64,000 nucleotides of DNA, taken from NCBI GenBank assembly GCA_006969745.1, contig CP030886.1:930001-994000 (forward strand), read 5' to 3'. The position numbers and the translations under genes were made by a program. Origin of the DNA: Cytophagaceae bacterium (GTDB lineage: Bacteria; Bacteroidota; Bacteroidia; Cytophagales; Cyclobacteriaceae). The notes below the pieces were generated by a model. It did not search any database. It saw only the letters and a list, made by a program, of their open reading frames with translations, and had not been told where the DNA came from. Shown piece after piece: positions 28,619-37,880 of the stretch. How positions within the stretch are numbered: the stretch's first letter is position 1; the number at the start of each line of letters is the position of its first letter.

Positions 28619-29203
28619 ATGGAAAAGGAACATCTACATCTTTTTATCACTGAAGAAATCTACTTGCTATCGCAAGACCAAAAGGCTGAAGTACAATCAC
28701 AAAGTCAGTCTTTGCAGGAAGATGAGCCTACTCTCACCTCTCCGGAAGAGTCTGAAAAAAAGACTGAGGATCAATTATTGGAGCAAACAGACCATGTGGA
28801 GGTTAAACCTCAGACTGAAGTCTCAAAAGAAATACCTGCCCATATCGAGACCAAGCAAGAATCACCTGAGATTCCACATCACGATTTGGAAGAACCCGGT
28901 GATATTCCGTTTGCGGTCTTTCACAGCAGTCACGATGTTTCAGACATTGAGCTGCTACATAAGATCATAGATGCATGTAAACTTCCGAAGGATCAGTACA
29001 AAATCTTTGGTGGAGGATTTGATCAGTCTGTACATTTTAAAAAAGCGCTGGTTTTTGTTCCCGAAGCAAAGGCTTTTTATACACCTATTCCATACAAAAA
29101 CAGTGAATTTCTTTGTTCCAAGCCATTAGACCAAATCTCCGGTGACGTGCAAGAGAAAGCTAAACTTTGGGGAGCTTTGCAGAAGTTTGTAGATACCCTT
29201 TGA
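28619..29203 (+). CDS. Unknown protein with possible HolD (psi)-like C-terminal domain
   Basis: A 194-residue protein with three parts: a short N-terminus (about 1-20, LHLFITEEIYLL), a Glu/Gln/Ser-rich disordered linker (about 20-95), and a compact domain (about 95-194). The compact part reads: helix LLHKIIDACKLPKDQYKIF, strand KALVFVPEA, then LCSKPLDQISGDVQEKAKLWGALQKF. This order (helix-strand-short loop-P/L-D-x-I-x-x-D-x-x-x-K-x-x-LW-x-x-L) recalls the E. coli clamp-loader psi subunit HolD, which ends with a similar LW helix. The likeness is by eye only. It sits three bases after the thioesterase gene and 25 before DUF1456. Confidence 0.55.
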   Translation: MEKEHLHLFITEEIYLLSQDQKAEVQSQSQSLQEDEPTLTSPEESEKKTEDQLLEQTDHVEVKPQTEVSKEIPAHIETKQESPEIPHHDLEEPGDIPFAVFHSSHDVSDIELLHKIIDACKLPKDQYKIFGGGFDQSVHFKKALVFVPEAKAFYTPIPYKNSEFLCSKPLDQISGDVQEKAKLWGALQKFVDTL

Positions 29204-29228
29204 TATTTGGCCGCTTATTGATTGAGAA

Positions 29229-29762
29229 ATGAACAACAACGACATCCTTCGACGTATCCGCTACACCTTTGATCTAGGAGACGACAAGGTAATTAAGTTG
29301 TTTAAAAATGGTGGGAAAGAAGTCTCCAGAGCGCAAATCAGTGCGTGGCTAAAAAAGGAAGATGATGAAGATCATGAGCCAATTTACGATGTGGATCTCG
29401 CTGCTTTCCTCAACGGATTGATCATAAAACATCGTGGCAAAAAAGAGGGTGAACAACCTAAACCTGAAAAAAGCCTCAACAACAATCAGATATTTAGAAA
29501 AATCAAAATAGCGCTTAATCTCCGTGATGAAGATATTGTTGCTCTGATGAATTTGGCTGAATTTGAAGTCAGCAAACATGAGATCAACGCCATTTTCCGG
29601 AAACCAACACAAAAGCAATACCGCGTTTGCAAGGATCAATTCCTAAGGAATTTCTTACAGGGTCTTCAGATAAAACACAGGGGCAAGAAAGTAGAACGTG
29701 AGGTTACAGAAGGTGAGAAGAAACCTCCGACTCGCATTATTACACGACCCAATCGAAATTAG
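29229..29762 (+). CDS. DUF1456 protein (YehS-like), duplicated domain
   Basis: A 177-residue cytosolic protein built of two copies of the same roughly 70-residue unit: NNDILRRIRYTFDLGDDKVI...FLNGLIIKHRGKK and NNQIFRKIKIALNLRDEDIV...FLQGLQIKHRGKK. This is the DUF1456/YehS arrangement. The basic tail (REVTEGEKKPPTRIITRPNRN) could bind nucleic acid. The function is unknown. It is last in a run with the thioesterase and HolD-like genes; its stop abuts the stop of the next, convergent gene. Confidence 0.88.
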   Translation: MNNNDILRRIRYTFDLGDDKVIKLFKNGGKEVSRAQISAWLKKEDDEDHEPIYDVDLAAFLNGLIIKHRGKKEGEQPKPEKSLNNNQIFRKIKIALNLRDEDIVALMNLAEFEVSKHEINAIFRKPTQKQYRVCKDQFLRNFLQGLQIKHRGKKVEREVTEGEKKPPTRIITRPNRN

Positions 29763-30233
29763 TTACTTAAATTTTCTCTGACGTGCTGCTTTGGCTTTCT
29801 TCAGATTTGATTCTGCCTTTAAATGCATTACAATGCCGGATACTGATAACGCTCCGCCAAGGTAATATGGTGCTTTGAAAACCTGATATGGTTCGTCAGG
29901 ATTACTACTGTTTATCTCTTTTGCAAGACTTCCTGCAAGATTAAGCAACAGCCCTGTAACTATGATGCCGCCTCCAGAGTAGGCCAATATATTCCCGGTA
30001 GTTCTATTTTTTACCGCTTTTTCAACATACAAGTTAATTTCGGCATCTCTCCAATCGTATGTTTTTGTATTAAATCCATGAGAATTTAGCCATTTGGTCC
30101 TTCCTTTTTTATAAGGATTATCGATTTTAACGACAGACTTTGTTGGCTGTGATGATTCTGGCTCCTGCGCTGATGATTGTATTGACAGGAGAAAACCAAT
30201 GCTGAATAGGTAAGTGGTGATAGTGAGTTTCAT
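29763..30233 (-). CDS. Unknown exported or membrane protein
   Basis: A 156-residue protein not assigned to a family. The N-terminus is a signal peptide (about 1-22, ending SSAQ). A hydrophilic segment with KKGRTKWLNSHGFNTKTYD follows, then two hydrophobic Gly-rich spans (ILAYSGGGIIVTGLLLNLAG and APYYLGGALSVSGIVMHL) and a basic Lys/Ala tail. It would be an inner-membrane protein with both ends on the same side, or a small outer-membrane-associated protein. Confidence 0.6.
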   Translation of the reverse strand: MKLTITTYLFSIGFLLSIQSSAQEPESSQPTKSVVKIDNPYKKGRTKWLNSHGFNTKTYDWRDAEINLYVEKAVKNRTTGNILAYSGGGIIVTGLLLNLAGSLAKEINSSNPDEPYQVFKAPYYLGGALSVSGIVMHLKAESNLKKAKAARQRKFK

Positions 30234-30301
30234 ACTTATTTGTCAATTAATGGTTCTCTAACCCCTAATGACATGTATAAATTACCAATCAACTCACTTC
30301 A

Positions 30302-31411
30302 TTAACCAAACAGCTCCTTTAGTTTCGCTGCAAGACTAGCTCCACGTAGGTTCTTAGCGATTATAACTCCGTCCGGATCAATAAGAAATGTTGCCGGTAT
30401 GGCACCAACCTGATAATCTACGGCAGCTTCACTCCTCCAGTATTTAAGATCAGATACATGTAGCCATGGCAATCCATCCTGCTCAATTGCCTGCAGCCAT
30501 TTGTCTCTGGTTCGATCCAGCGAAACACCTAAAATTTCAAAATTGTTATCTGAATATTCGTTGTATAATCGAACGACATTCGGGTTTTCTGCTCGACATG
30601 GTCGGCACCATGCGGCCCAAAAATCAATTAAAACATAATTGCCGCGCAAAGAACTTAGTTTGACAATTTCGCCTTCCGGGTTTTGTAGGGATATTTCGGG
30701 AGCTACCTTCCCTATAGCCAAACTCTTCTTGGAGGACACCTCTGAAACTAAAGCCGCTACATGAAAGTTGTCTGGCATTTCTGCCTGAAGCTCAGTCGCA
30801 ATAGAGTCAATGAAATAAATGTTTTGATTGGCATCTATCATTTGCAATCCATAAAATGCCGCTAATGAAGGACTTGCTTCCCTGATTAGCCTTTTCAGTT
30901 CAGCTTCTGTACCACGAGCCAGGTCAATCATCTGAAAACGTAGTTTTTGTGCCGATTGAGTGTCCTTGCTCACAGCATATTGCTGCTGAGTCTGTTGCAT
31001 TTCCATCATCTGGGTTCGATAGTTCTGCATCAGAATGTCTATTTGATTTTTGTATTCAGTGTCGTATGAGCCGGATATTTCCGAAAATCCACGTGGATCG
31101 TTACCATTAGCATTAACCACAACTTCAGTTTCTTCGCCAGTCAATACTAGGGTTATTATTTGCCTTCCATTAAAATTGAGGCGATAGAATGCTGGCTCTT
31201 GAATATCAATGTAAGTGCTGTAAGAACCTTGTGCATCAATATCAAGAGTATCAAATACTTTGACTCCATTTTCAGTTACTTTCTCGACATATGCAAACCC
31301 ATCAGTCGGAAATTCCTCTAAATTCCCGGAAAGCTTTATTCCTTCACCTGCCTGCTCACTACATGCTGCAAGTAGCACTATTAGGGTTGTTATCAATGTA
31401 TTCTTCATCAT
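30302..31411 (-). CDS. TlpA/ResA-like thioredoxin lipoprotein with N-terminal DUF4369 domain
   Basis: A 369-residue protein from ATG 31411 (or the next ATG at 31408); the open frame upstream overlaps gatB and is not coding. The lipoprotein signal ends LLAAC (Cys about residue 18). Residues about 20-130 look like DUF4369 (beta-rich, GNLEEFPTDGFAYVEKV). A helical linker with Gln/Met-rich sequence follows (about 130-225). The C-terminal thioredoxin fold (about 230-369) has the redox motif WCRPC in LIDFWAAWCRPC and a cis-Pro in GAIPATFLID. It is probably a periplasm-facing thiol reductant. It follows gatB by only a few bases. Confidence 0.85.
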   Translation of the reverse strand: MMKNTLITTLIVLLAACSEQAGEGIKLSGNLEEFPTDGFAYVEKVTENGVKVFDTLDIDAQGSYSTYIDIQEPAFYRLNFNGRQIITLVLTGEETEVVVNANGNDPRGFSEISGSYDTEYKNQIDILMQNYRTQMMEMQQTQQQYAVSKDTQSAQKLRFQMIDLARGTEAELKRLIREASPSLAAFYGLQMIDANQNIYFIDSIATELQAEMPDNFHVAALVSEVSSKKSLAIGKVAPEISLQNPEGEIVKLSSLRGNYVLIDFWAAWCRPCRAENPNVVRLYNEYSDNNFEILGVSLDRTRDKWLQAIEQDGLPWLHVSDLKYWRSEAAVDYQVGAIPATFLIDPDGVIIAKNLRGASLAAKLKELFG

Positions 31412-31415
31412 GCTA

Positions 31416-32867
31416 TTAATTCTTCTTTTCCAACGCATCACATAAAAGTTCGTTTGTCTTTTTCGGATCGGCGGTCCCATCGGTTCGCTTCATCACCTCT
31501 CCCATAAACATTCCGATCAAGTTTTTCTTTCCATTCCGGTAGGCTTTCACCTTTTCGGGAAAACTATTCAAGACATGTAAAATTACATCTGAAATATCTT
31601 CTGTGGAATTGGCGGGAAGTTCTAAATCTTTCAAAACTTGTTCAACAGTTTTTGTCTGATTAATGAGCGCAGGGAAGACTTTCTTGCTGGCAACGGAGTA
31701 ATTTATCTTTTCATCAGATACGGCATTAACCAGATCGGCAAGCTGCAGGTGACTCAGTGGTAATTCAATCTCACCTTCCGATTCATTTAAAATTGATTTG
31801 ATTGGCCCAATAATCCAATTCGCTACTTGCTTATAATGTGATGTGTGTTCACAAACTTTTTCAAAATAGTGTGCAATATCCTTATCGTCAGTAAGTACTC
31901 CTGCATCATAATGTGAAAGCCCATAAATACTAATGAATCGCTCACGAAGTTCGCGGGGTGTGGCTGGCATTTTTTCTTTGATGCGATTAAGTGATTCTTC
32001 TGAAACTTCAAACGGACTAAGGTCTGGTTCCGGAAAGTACCTGTAATCGTTGAGTTCTTCTTTGGTGCGCATCCCTGAAGTTGAACTTGTACTTGCATCA
32101 AATAGGCGTGTTTCAGATCTTATCTCCTCCCCTAGCTCAATGCATCGAATTTGTCGTTTCATTTCAAACTCTATTGCCCTTCCTACATTTCGGATAGAGT
32201 TCATATTCTTCACTTCAACCTTTTTTCCTAATTGCAAATCGCTTTTTTTCTTAACAGAAATATTGGCATCACACCTTAGCGACCCTTGCTCCATATTACC
32301 ATCACAAATATCTAGGTAGCGGACAATCCTTCTAATTTCGGTGAGTAGAGCCATAGCTTCTTCCGCTGAGCTTATCTCAGGTTCTGTCACCAGCTCGATG
32401 AGTGGAACCCCTGCACGATTGAGATCAATTAAAGAATCAGAAGACTGTTGATCATGGATAGACTTTCCGGCATCCTCTTCAAGATGTATTCGATTGAGTC
32501 TAACTACAACTTCTCCACTTTTTAATATCAGTGGTATCCTACCTCCCACGCATATAGGTGTTTTATCCTGAGTCGTCTGAAATCCTTTTGGCAGATCTGG
32601 ATAAAAGTAATTTTTGCGATCAAAAAAAAACTTTCTTGAAATCTTACTTTCGCATGCCAATCCCATTCGTATCGCATACTCAACTGCTTTTTTATTCAGT
32701 TTAGGCATTATCCCGGGATGGGCGAGTGTAATGACACTTACATTGGTATTGGGGTGCTGACCATAGGCCGTTGAATCTGAAGCAAATAGCTTACTTTCCG
32801 TAGAAAGTTGAATATGAACTTCCAATCCAACTACTAGTTGATAATCGCTATATACTTTCTCTTCCAT
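31416..32867 (-). CDS. gatB: Asp-tRNA(Asn)/Glu-tRNA(Gln) amidotransferase subunit B
   Basis: A 483-residue subunit of the GatCAB amidotransferase that makes Gln-tRNA(Gln) (and Asn-tRNA) from the mischarged Glu/Asp forms. VGLEVHIQLSTESKLF, the catalytic-cradle FFDRKNYFYPDLPKGFQ, IHLEEDAGKSIHD, DLNRAGVPLIELVTEPE and EVKNMNSIRNVGRAIEFE are the signatures. The tail/YqeY domain with NLIGMFMGEVMKRTDGTADP closes it. Start ATG 32867 shares a base with the alaS stop (TGATG). gatA and gatC are not in the window. Confidence 0.96.
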   Translation of the reverse strand: MEEKVYSDYQLVVGLEVHIQLSTESKLFASDSTAYGQHPNTNVSVITLAHPGIMPKLNKKAVEYAIRMGLACESKISRKFFFDRKNYFYPDLPKGFQTTQDKTPICVGGRIPLILKSGEVVVRLNRIHLEEDAGKSIHDQQSSDSLIDLNRAGVPLIELVTEPEISSAEEAMALLTEIRRIVRYLDICDGNMEQGSLRCDANISVKKKSDLQLGKKVEVKNMNSIRNVGRAIEFEMKRQIRCIELGEEIRSETRLFDASTSSTSGMRTKEELNDYRYFPEPDLSPFEVSEESLNRIKEKMPATPRELRERFISIYGLSHYDAGVLTDDKDIAHYFEKVCEHTSHYKQVANWIIGPIKSILNESEGEIELPLSHLQLADLVNAVSDEKINYSVASKKVFPALINQTKTVEQVLKDLELPANSTEDISDVILHVLNSFPEKVKAYRNGKKNLIGMFMGEVMKRTDGTADPKKTNELLCDALEKKN

Positions 32868-35482
32868 CAAGAAGTCTCGATCATGGCTTTACCGAGCTTA
32901 AGGGCTTCGTCTAGTCCTGAAAGGTCTTTACCACCGGCTGTGGCATAAAAAGGTTGCCCTCCACCTCCACCTTTGATTGCACCAGCCATCGTTCGAATGA
33001 TATCGTTGGCATTCATACCATTTTTAACCAAACCATCCGCCAGCATTACTGTTAGCATTGGTTTATCGTTGATATTGGCAGCAATTAAAAGCACCAGATC
33101 ATCTACCTCTCTCTTCAAATCGAAAGCAACTTGCTTCATACTGTCGGCAGAAGGAAAATCTCCCTTGTAGGTAATCAATTTTTTTCCATTCACATCACTA
33201 GCCGAGTTTTTAAGCTGATTTTTGATTTGTCCTGCTTGCTGTTGATTCATCTCCTCAATCTTTTTCTGATTGGATAGATTTTCTTTCACAAGATTTTCAA
33301 CCGTTTTTTTCAAATCCTTCGGATGCTTCAGCATGTCTTCCAATTCGGCTAATAAATCAAGTTTTTGTTGAAAGAATTTTTCAGCTTGCGCAGAGGTTAC
33401 CGCCTCAATTCTTCTTACTCCGGCTGCTGTCGATCCCTCGCTTACTATCTTGAACATACCAATATTGCCAGTTCTTGGAACATGAGTGCCTCCGCACAAC
33501 TCGACCGAATAGTTTCGATCAAAAGTGATCACGCGAACAAAGTCTCCATATTTTTCACCAAAGAGTGCCATTGCTCCCATTTCTTTTGCTTCCTCGATGG
33601 GCACATTTTGCTTCTCATTGAGTTCTATGTTCTCCCTTATTTTTTTATTGACAATGTGTTCTACCTCAGCTATTTCCTCTTCTGTCATCTTTGCAAAATG
33701 CGAAAAATCAAAGCGCAGTATTTTGTCATTTACCAATGAGCCTTTTTGCTGAACATGATCACCCAGCACCTGACGAAGTGCCGCATGTAGTAGGTGTGTC
33801 GCTGAGTGATTGTTTTCTGTAAGTCTTCGCTTGCTCTCATTGACTACTGCAAGCACCTCACCTTCCAATTGAGATGGAAGCTTCTTCACGAAGTGCACAA
33901 TGAGGTCATTTTCTTTCTTTGTATCTACCACCTCAATCTTCTCTTCACCAAATTGCAAATAGCCTGTATCTCCAACCTGACCTCCACTTTCAGCATAAAA
34001 AGGTGTTTTTTCTAAAACTATCTGATATTGAACCTTGTCCTTCTGCTTTACTTCTCTATATCTAAGCACTTTCGTAGATACTTGGATATCTGTGTATCCC
34101 AGGAAAATTGTATCGTCTCCGTCATATACCACATTCCAATCGCCTGTGGTTTGCTTACCCACACTTTTAGATCGATTCTTCTGAACTTCCATCTCTTTAT
34201 GGAAACCCGCTTCATCAACCTCCATATTATTTTCTCGCGCGATTAATGCAGTAAGATCTAAGGGGAAGCCATAGGTGTCGTACAGCTCAAAAGCGATCTC
34301 ACCTTCAATCACTTTGGCAGATCCAGATGTAATTGAATCCAATTTTTTTAATCCGTTATCAAGTGTCCTTAGAAAGGAAAGTTCTTCCTCCTTTATCACT
34401 TTTGCAATGAAATCTTTTTGGCCGGTAAGCTCAGGAAAAACTCCATCGAATTGTTTCACCAGAATGTCCAGCAACTCGAAAAGGAAAGGTTCCTTAAAGC
34501 CTAAAAAAGTATAGCCGTAGCGAACTGCTCTTCTAAGAATCCTTCGGATAACGTACCCAGCCTTATTATTGCTTGGCAGCTGACCATCAGCAATGGTGAA
34601 TGATATGGCACGAATGTGGTCTGAAATGACTCGAATTGCAATATCCAATTTTTCATCTTCCCCGTAGGTTACACCTGCCTTCTTTGCCACCCATTGAATT
34701 AACGGCTGAAATACATCCGTATCATAGTTTGACTGCTTTCCCTGAATAGCCATTGCGAGCCGCTCAAAACCCATCCCCGTATCTACATGCTTCTCTGGCA
34801 GGTTTTCCAGACTTCCATTGGCAAGTCTGTTGTATTGGATAAATACGAGGTTCCAAATTTCAACCACCTGAGGATGATCTTGATTGACTAGATCTTTACC
34901 AGGCACCTTATCTACTTCATTTTGCGGCCTCAAATCGATATGCAGCTCCGAGCAAGGACCGCAAGGACCGGTATCGCCCATTTCCCAGAAATTATCCTTC
35001 TTACTCCCGTTAAGCACACGGTCTTCTGGCAAGAATTGCATCCAGATTTCTTTAGCTTCTATGTCCTGGTCCAGGTTTTCGCTGCTGTCACCTTCAAAAA
35101 TGGTTGCATAAAAGCGATCCTTAGGAAGTTGAAAATGATCGACCAAGAGCTCCCAGGCCCATTCAATCGCTTCTTTCTTGAAATAATCGCCAAATGACCA
35201 GTTTCCAAGCATTTCAAACATGGTATGATGGTAGGTATCAATACCCACCTCTTCCAGATCATTGTGCTTTCCCGAAACGCGCAAACACTTTTGTGTATCA
35301 GAAACTCTTTTATTTTCCGCAACCTTATTACCCAAAAAATAGTCTTTAAACTGATTCATACCTGCATTTGTAAACATGAGTGTAGGATCATTTTGCACCA
35401 CTATCGGTGCTGAAGGAACGATTTTATGTGATTTACTTTCGAAAAAGTCGAGGAATGTTTTCCTGATTGCTTTGGAATCCAT
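32867..35482 (-). CDS. alaS: Alanyl-tRNA synthetase
   Basis: An 871-residue class II synthetase charging tRNA-Ala. The N-terminal catalytic domain has FLDFFESKSHKIVPSAP, LMFTNAGMNQFKDYF and the aminoacylation region with GDTGPCGPCSELHID. The editing domain has NHSATHLLHAALRQVLGDHV and VELCGGTHVPRTGNIG, giving the His/His/Cys/His zinc site that removes mischarged Ser/Gly. The C-terminal C-Ala domain ends in the GGGGGQPFYATAGGKD motif. The length is normal. It leads the operon alaS-gatB-tlpA-like. Confidence 0.97.
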   Translation of the reverse strand: MDSKAIRKTFLDFFESKSHKIVPSAPIVVQNDPTLMFTNAGMNQFKDYFLGNKVAENKRVSDTQKCLRVSGKHNDLEEVGIDTYHHTMFEMLGNWSFGDYFKKEAIEWAWELLVDHFQLPKDRFYATIFEGDSSENLDQDIEAKEIWMQFLPEDRVLNGSKKDNFWEMGDTGPCGPCSELHIDLRPQNEVDKVPGKDLVNQDHPQVVEIWNLVFIQYNRLANGSLENLPEKHVDTGMGFERLAMAIQGKQSNYDTDVFQPLIQWVAKKAGVTYGEDEKLDIAIRVISDHIRAISFTIADGQLPSNNKAGYVIRRILRRAVRYGYTFLGFKEPFLFELLDILVKQFDGVFPELTGQKDFIAKVIKEEELSFLRTLDNGLKKLDSITSGSAKVIEGEIAFELYDTYGFPLDLTALIARENNMEVDEAGFHKEMEVQKNRSKSVGKQTTGDWNVVYDGDDTIFLGYTDIQVSTKVLRYREVKQKDKVQYQIVLEKTPFYAESGGQVGDTGYLQFGEEKIEVVDTKKENDLIVHFVKKLPSQLEGEVLAVVNESKRRLTENNHSATHLLHAALRQVLGDHVQQKGSLVNDKILRFDFSHFAKMTEEEIAEVEHIVNKKIRENIELNEKQNVPIEEAKEMGAMALFGEKYGDFVRVITFDRNYSVELCGGTHVPRTGNIGMFKIVSEGSTAAGVRRIEAVTSAQAEKFFQQKLDLLAELEDMLKHPKDLKKTVENLVKENLSNQKKIEEMNQQQAGQIKNQLKNSASDVNGKKLITYKGDFPSADSMKQVAFDLKREVDDLVLLIAANINDKPMLTVMLADGLVKNGMNANDIIRTMAGAIKGGGGGQPFYATAGGKDLSGLDEALKLGKAMIETS

Positions 35483-35592
35483 TTAGGAAAGAAAAATTAG
35501 AATGTTAATGTAAAATCTTGTAATTATGAAAAAAACTCAATTATCCGTAAATTGCACCGGTATTTTGTAAACCACCTGCAAAATTTATTTTA

Positions 35593-35618
35593 CAAAATTA
35601 CGACAATTACCCTATCAA
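35593..35618 (-). promoter_or_regulatory. Probable promoter of the alaS operon
   Basis: Minus-strand TAATTTTG (35600-35593) is an exact TAnnTTTG -7 match. A TTG at 35618-35616 could serve as -33, but the spacer of 15 is short. The leader to ATG 35482 would be about 100 bases. Confidence 0.45.
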
Positions 35619-35621
35619 CCC

Positions 35622-36605
35622 ATGGCTAAAATTAAGTACTACTATGACACAGAATCTTGTAGGTATGAGCGTATCAAAGTCTCTTCGTGGGACATTGTGC
35701 TTAACCTGTTAGGTTTTCTCGTAGTTTCTTCCATAATAGGATTAGGAATATTTTTCGTCACCGATCACTATTTCGAATCACCAGCGAAAGCTACTCTACG
35801 AAAAGAAAACGAAGAACTCAAACTCTACTACGAGCTACTGGAAAATGATCTTGAAGAGGCCAATCAGATGTTGGCAGTTTTAGAGGAGCGTGACGATGAT
35901 ATTTATCGAGTTGTATTCGGCGTTGAACCTATTCCAAACGAAATAAGATCTGCCGGTGTAGGTGGATCCAATAGATATAGAGATCTCCTGGAAAAAGGTC
36001 TTGAGCGCGAAGAATTGATTCTAAGCAATATGCAACGAATTGATAAGCTCAAGAAGCAGATGTATATCCAAACCAAATCTTATGATGATATCATGAGTAT
36101 GGCAAGAGATAAGGAAGCTTTGCTTGCCAGTATGCCAGCCATTCAACCTGTATCCAATAAGGAGCTAAAGAGGTTGGCTTCAGGCTTTGGATATCGAATG
36201 CACCCGATTTACAAGGTACGAAAGATGCACACCGGAACTGATTTTTCACTACCCACGGGTACACCAGTTTATGCCACAGGAGACGGTCAGGTAGTCTATA
36301 CAAAGACGAAGTTTTCTGGATATGGCAAACACATAAAAATCAAACACGGTTTTGGATATCAGACTTTGTACGCACATTTAAGTGAATTTATTGTAAAGCC
36401 AGGTCAGAAAGTAAAGAGAGGTCAGGTGATTGGATATTCTGGAAATACTGGTGGATCTACAGCCCCGCACTTGCATTATGAAGTGATAAAAGACAATAAG
36501 AAAGTAAACCCAGTTAATTTCTTTTATCAGGATTTAAGTGATGAAGAATACGCTGAAGTACTAAGACTTTCATCTTTGGAAAATCAGTCTATGGGTAACT
36601 ACTAA
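35622..36605 (+). CDS. M23 (LytM-type) peptidoglycan endopeptidase, membrane-anchored
   Basis: A 327-residue protein with one N-terminal transmembrane segment (about 24-47, IVLNLLGFLVVSSIIGLGIF), a periplasmic coiled coil (about 58-100, KENEELKLYYELLENDLEEA), and a C-terminal M23 domain (about 195-295). RMHPIYKVRKMHTGTDFSLP carries the first zinc His and Asp, and APHLHYEV the HxH motif, so the active site is complete. Likely cuts peptidoglycan cross-bridges during growth or division. It is divergent from alaS and followed by its own terminator. Confidence 0.92.
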   Translation: MAKIKYYYDTESCRYERIKVSSWDIVLNLLGFLVVSSIIGLGIFFVTDHYFESPAKATLRKENEELKLYYELLENDLEEANQMLAVLEERDDDIYRVVFGVEPIPNEIRSAGVGGSNRYRDLLEKGLEREELILSNMQRIDKLKKQMYIQTKSYDDIMSMARDKEALLASMPAIQPVSNKELKRLASGFGYRMHPIYKVRKMHTGTDFSLPTGTPVYATGDGQVVYTKTKFSGYGKHIKIKHGFGYQTLYAHLSEFIVKPGQKVKRGQVIGYSGNTGGSTAPHLHYEVIKDNKKVNPVNFFYQDLSDEEYAEVLRLSSLENQSMGNY

Positions 36606-36626
36606 AAAAGGAAAAATTAAAATTTG

Positions 36627-36662
36627 AAGCGGTTAGTCAATTTTGGCTAACCGCTTTTTTAT
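36627..36662 (+). terminator. Rho-independent terminator after the M23 peptidase gene
   Basis: A perfect 10-bp stem (36627-36636 with 36647-36656), loop of ten bases, and T-run to 36660 with more T beyond. The next gene starts at 36673, so it must be transcribed from within or after this element or by read-through. Confidence 0.88.
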
Positions 36663-36672
36663 TTTACACCGA

Positions 36673-37863
36673 ATGAAAACGCGCTACCTAATTTTATTAC
36701 TTGGTACTATCATAGCTTGTAAAGCGGTGAAACCTGTTGATGATAATCAGGATGCTATGTCTTCTCCTGAATCAGATTTCACTGAAGTATCCGTGCCTGA
36801 CACAGTATATCTTATTACACAGAGAGGCGATACCTTGTCAAGTCTGGACGAAGAAGTAGCAATTCCAATTGAACGATTGTATTCGGATACAGTAACAATT
36901 GCAGCTGTTGGAGATATTATGATAGGGACGAATTTTCCTAACACCTCCTATTTGCCCAGGGAGAGTGGTGCCTATCTATGGGATCATGTTCGACCTATTC
37001 TTCAAAATGCTGACATCACATTTGGAAACCTGGAAGGTACAATTCTAGATGATGGTGGTGAACAAAAGGAATGCAACAATCCTAAGCTTTGTTACCTGTT
37101 TAGATCGCCGGAGTATTTGGCTGGAAATTTACGTGAGAATGGCTTTGATTTGATGAGCGTAGCAAATAATCATGCCAACGATTTTGGAGAGACGGGAAGG
37201 CTAAACACTCAGCGTGTACTTGACTCACTTGGCATTGTCCATGCGGGATCCATCGACCAACCTTATGCCATTGTTAAAATCGGCCAGGTGAAGATTGGTT
37301 TTTGCGCTTTTGCACCAAATAGAGGTACAGTCAGCATTCATCAATACGAGAATATAAGGTCTACAATGCAATTATTGGATTCGCTAACAGATATTGTCAT
37401 TGCATCTTTTCATGCCGGTGCTGAAGGCTCCAAACATCAACATATTACAAGAAAAAGGGAGTATTACTATGGAGAGGACCGTGGCAATGTATATGAGCTA
37501 TCCCATATGATGATTGACAATGGTGCCGATGTGGTATTGGGACATGGTCCGCACATTGTAAGAGCAATTGAGGTTTACAAAGAGCGGATCATTGCTTACA
37601 GTCTTGGTAATTTTTTGACATATGGAAGATTTAATTTAAGAGGATTAGCTGGTGAAGCTCCGCTCCTAGAAGTGCAAACTGACGCTTCAGGCAGGTTTTT
37701 GAGTGGTCGCATTCATGCCTTCCGACAAAGTTATTCGCTGGGACCAAGAAATGATTCTAATCTTTCTTCAATAAAAACAATCCAACGATTATCTTTGGAA
37801 GACTTCCCTGAAAATCCGGTGACGATTGATGATGATGGAAGTATCATGTATAAAGAAAACTAA
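36673..37863 (+). CDS. CapA-family (PgsA-like) lipoprotein phosphoesterase
   Basis: A 396-residue protein from ATG 36673 (the frame opens at 36643 inside the terminator loop). Its lipoprotein signal is TRYLILLLGTIIAC (Cys about residue 17). From residue 75 the CapA domain, a calcineurin-like metallophosphoesterase variant, is seen: AAVGDIMIGTNFP, FGNLEGTIL, SVANNHANDFGETG, VIASFHAGAEG, VVLGHGPHIVRA and IIAYSLGNFLTYG give the metal-ligand Asp/Asn/His positions. Relatives take part in poly-gamma-glutamate or capsule biosynthesis; the actual substrate here is unknown. No capB/capC-like genes are adjacent. Confidence 0.88.
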   Translation: MKTRYLILLLGTIIACKAVKPVDDNQDAMSSPESDFTEVSVPDTVYLITQRGDTLSSLDEEVAIPIERLYSDTVTIAAVGDIMIGTNFPNTSYLPRESGAYLWDHVRPILQNADITFGNLEGTILDDGGEQKECNNPKLCYLFRSPEYLAGNLRENGFDLMSVANNHANDFGETGRLNTQRVLDSLGIVHAGSIDQPYAIVKIGQVKIGFCAFAPNRGTVSIHQYENIRSTMQLLDSLTDIVIASFHAGAEGSKHQHITRKREYYYGEDRGNVYELSHMMIDNGADVVLGHGPHIVRAIEVYKERIIAYSLGNFLTYGRFNLRGLAGEAPLLEVQTDASGRFLSGRIHAFRQSYSLGPRNDSNLSSIKTIQRLSLEDFPENPVTIDDDGSIMYKEN

Positions 37864-37880
37864 AAGCCTACTCACCTACA

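Noticed and set aside
28599-28970. 123-residue + strand frame inside the HolD-like gene
   Set aside because: It is a basic, low-complexity shadow of the acidic linker read in another frame; the longer frame at 28619-29203 fits the neighbouring spacing.
33365-33739. Antisense frame of 124 residues within alaS
   Set aside because: alaS is complete and unambiguous here; antisense frames are common opposite long AT-rich genes.
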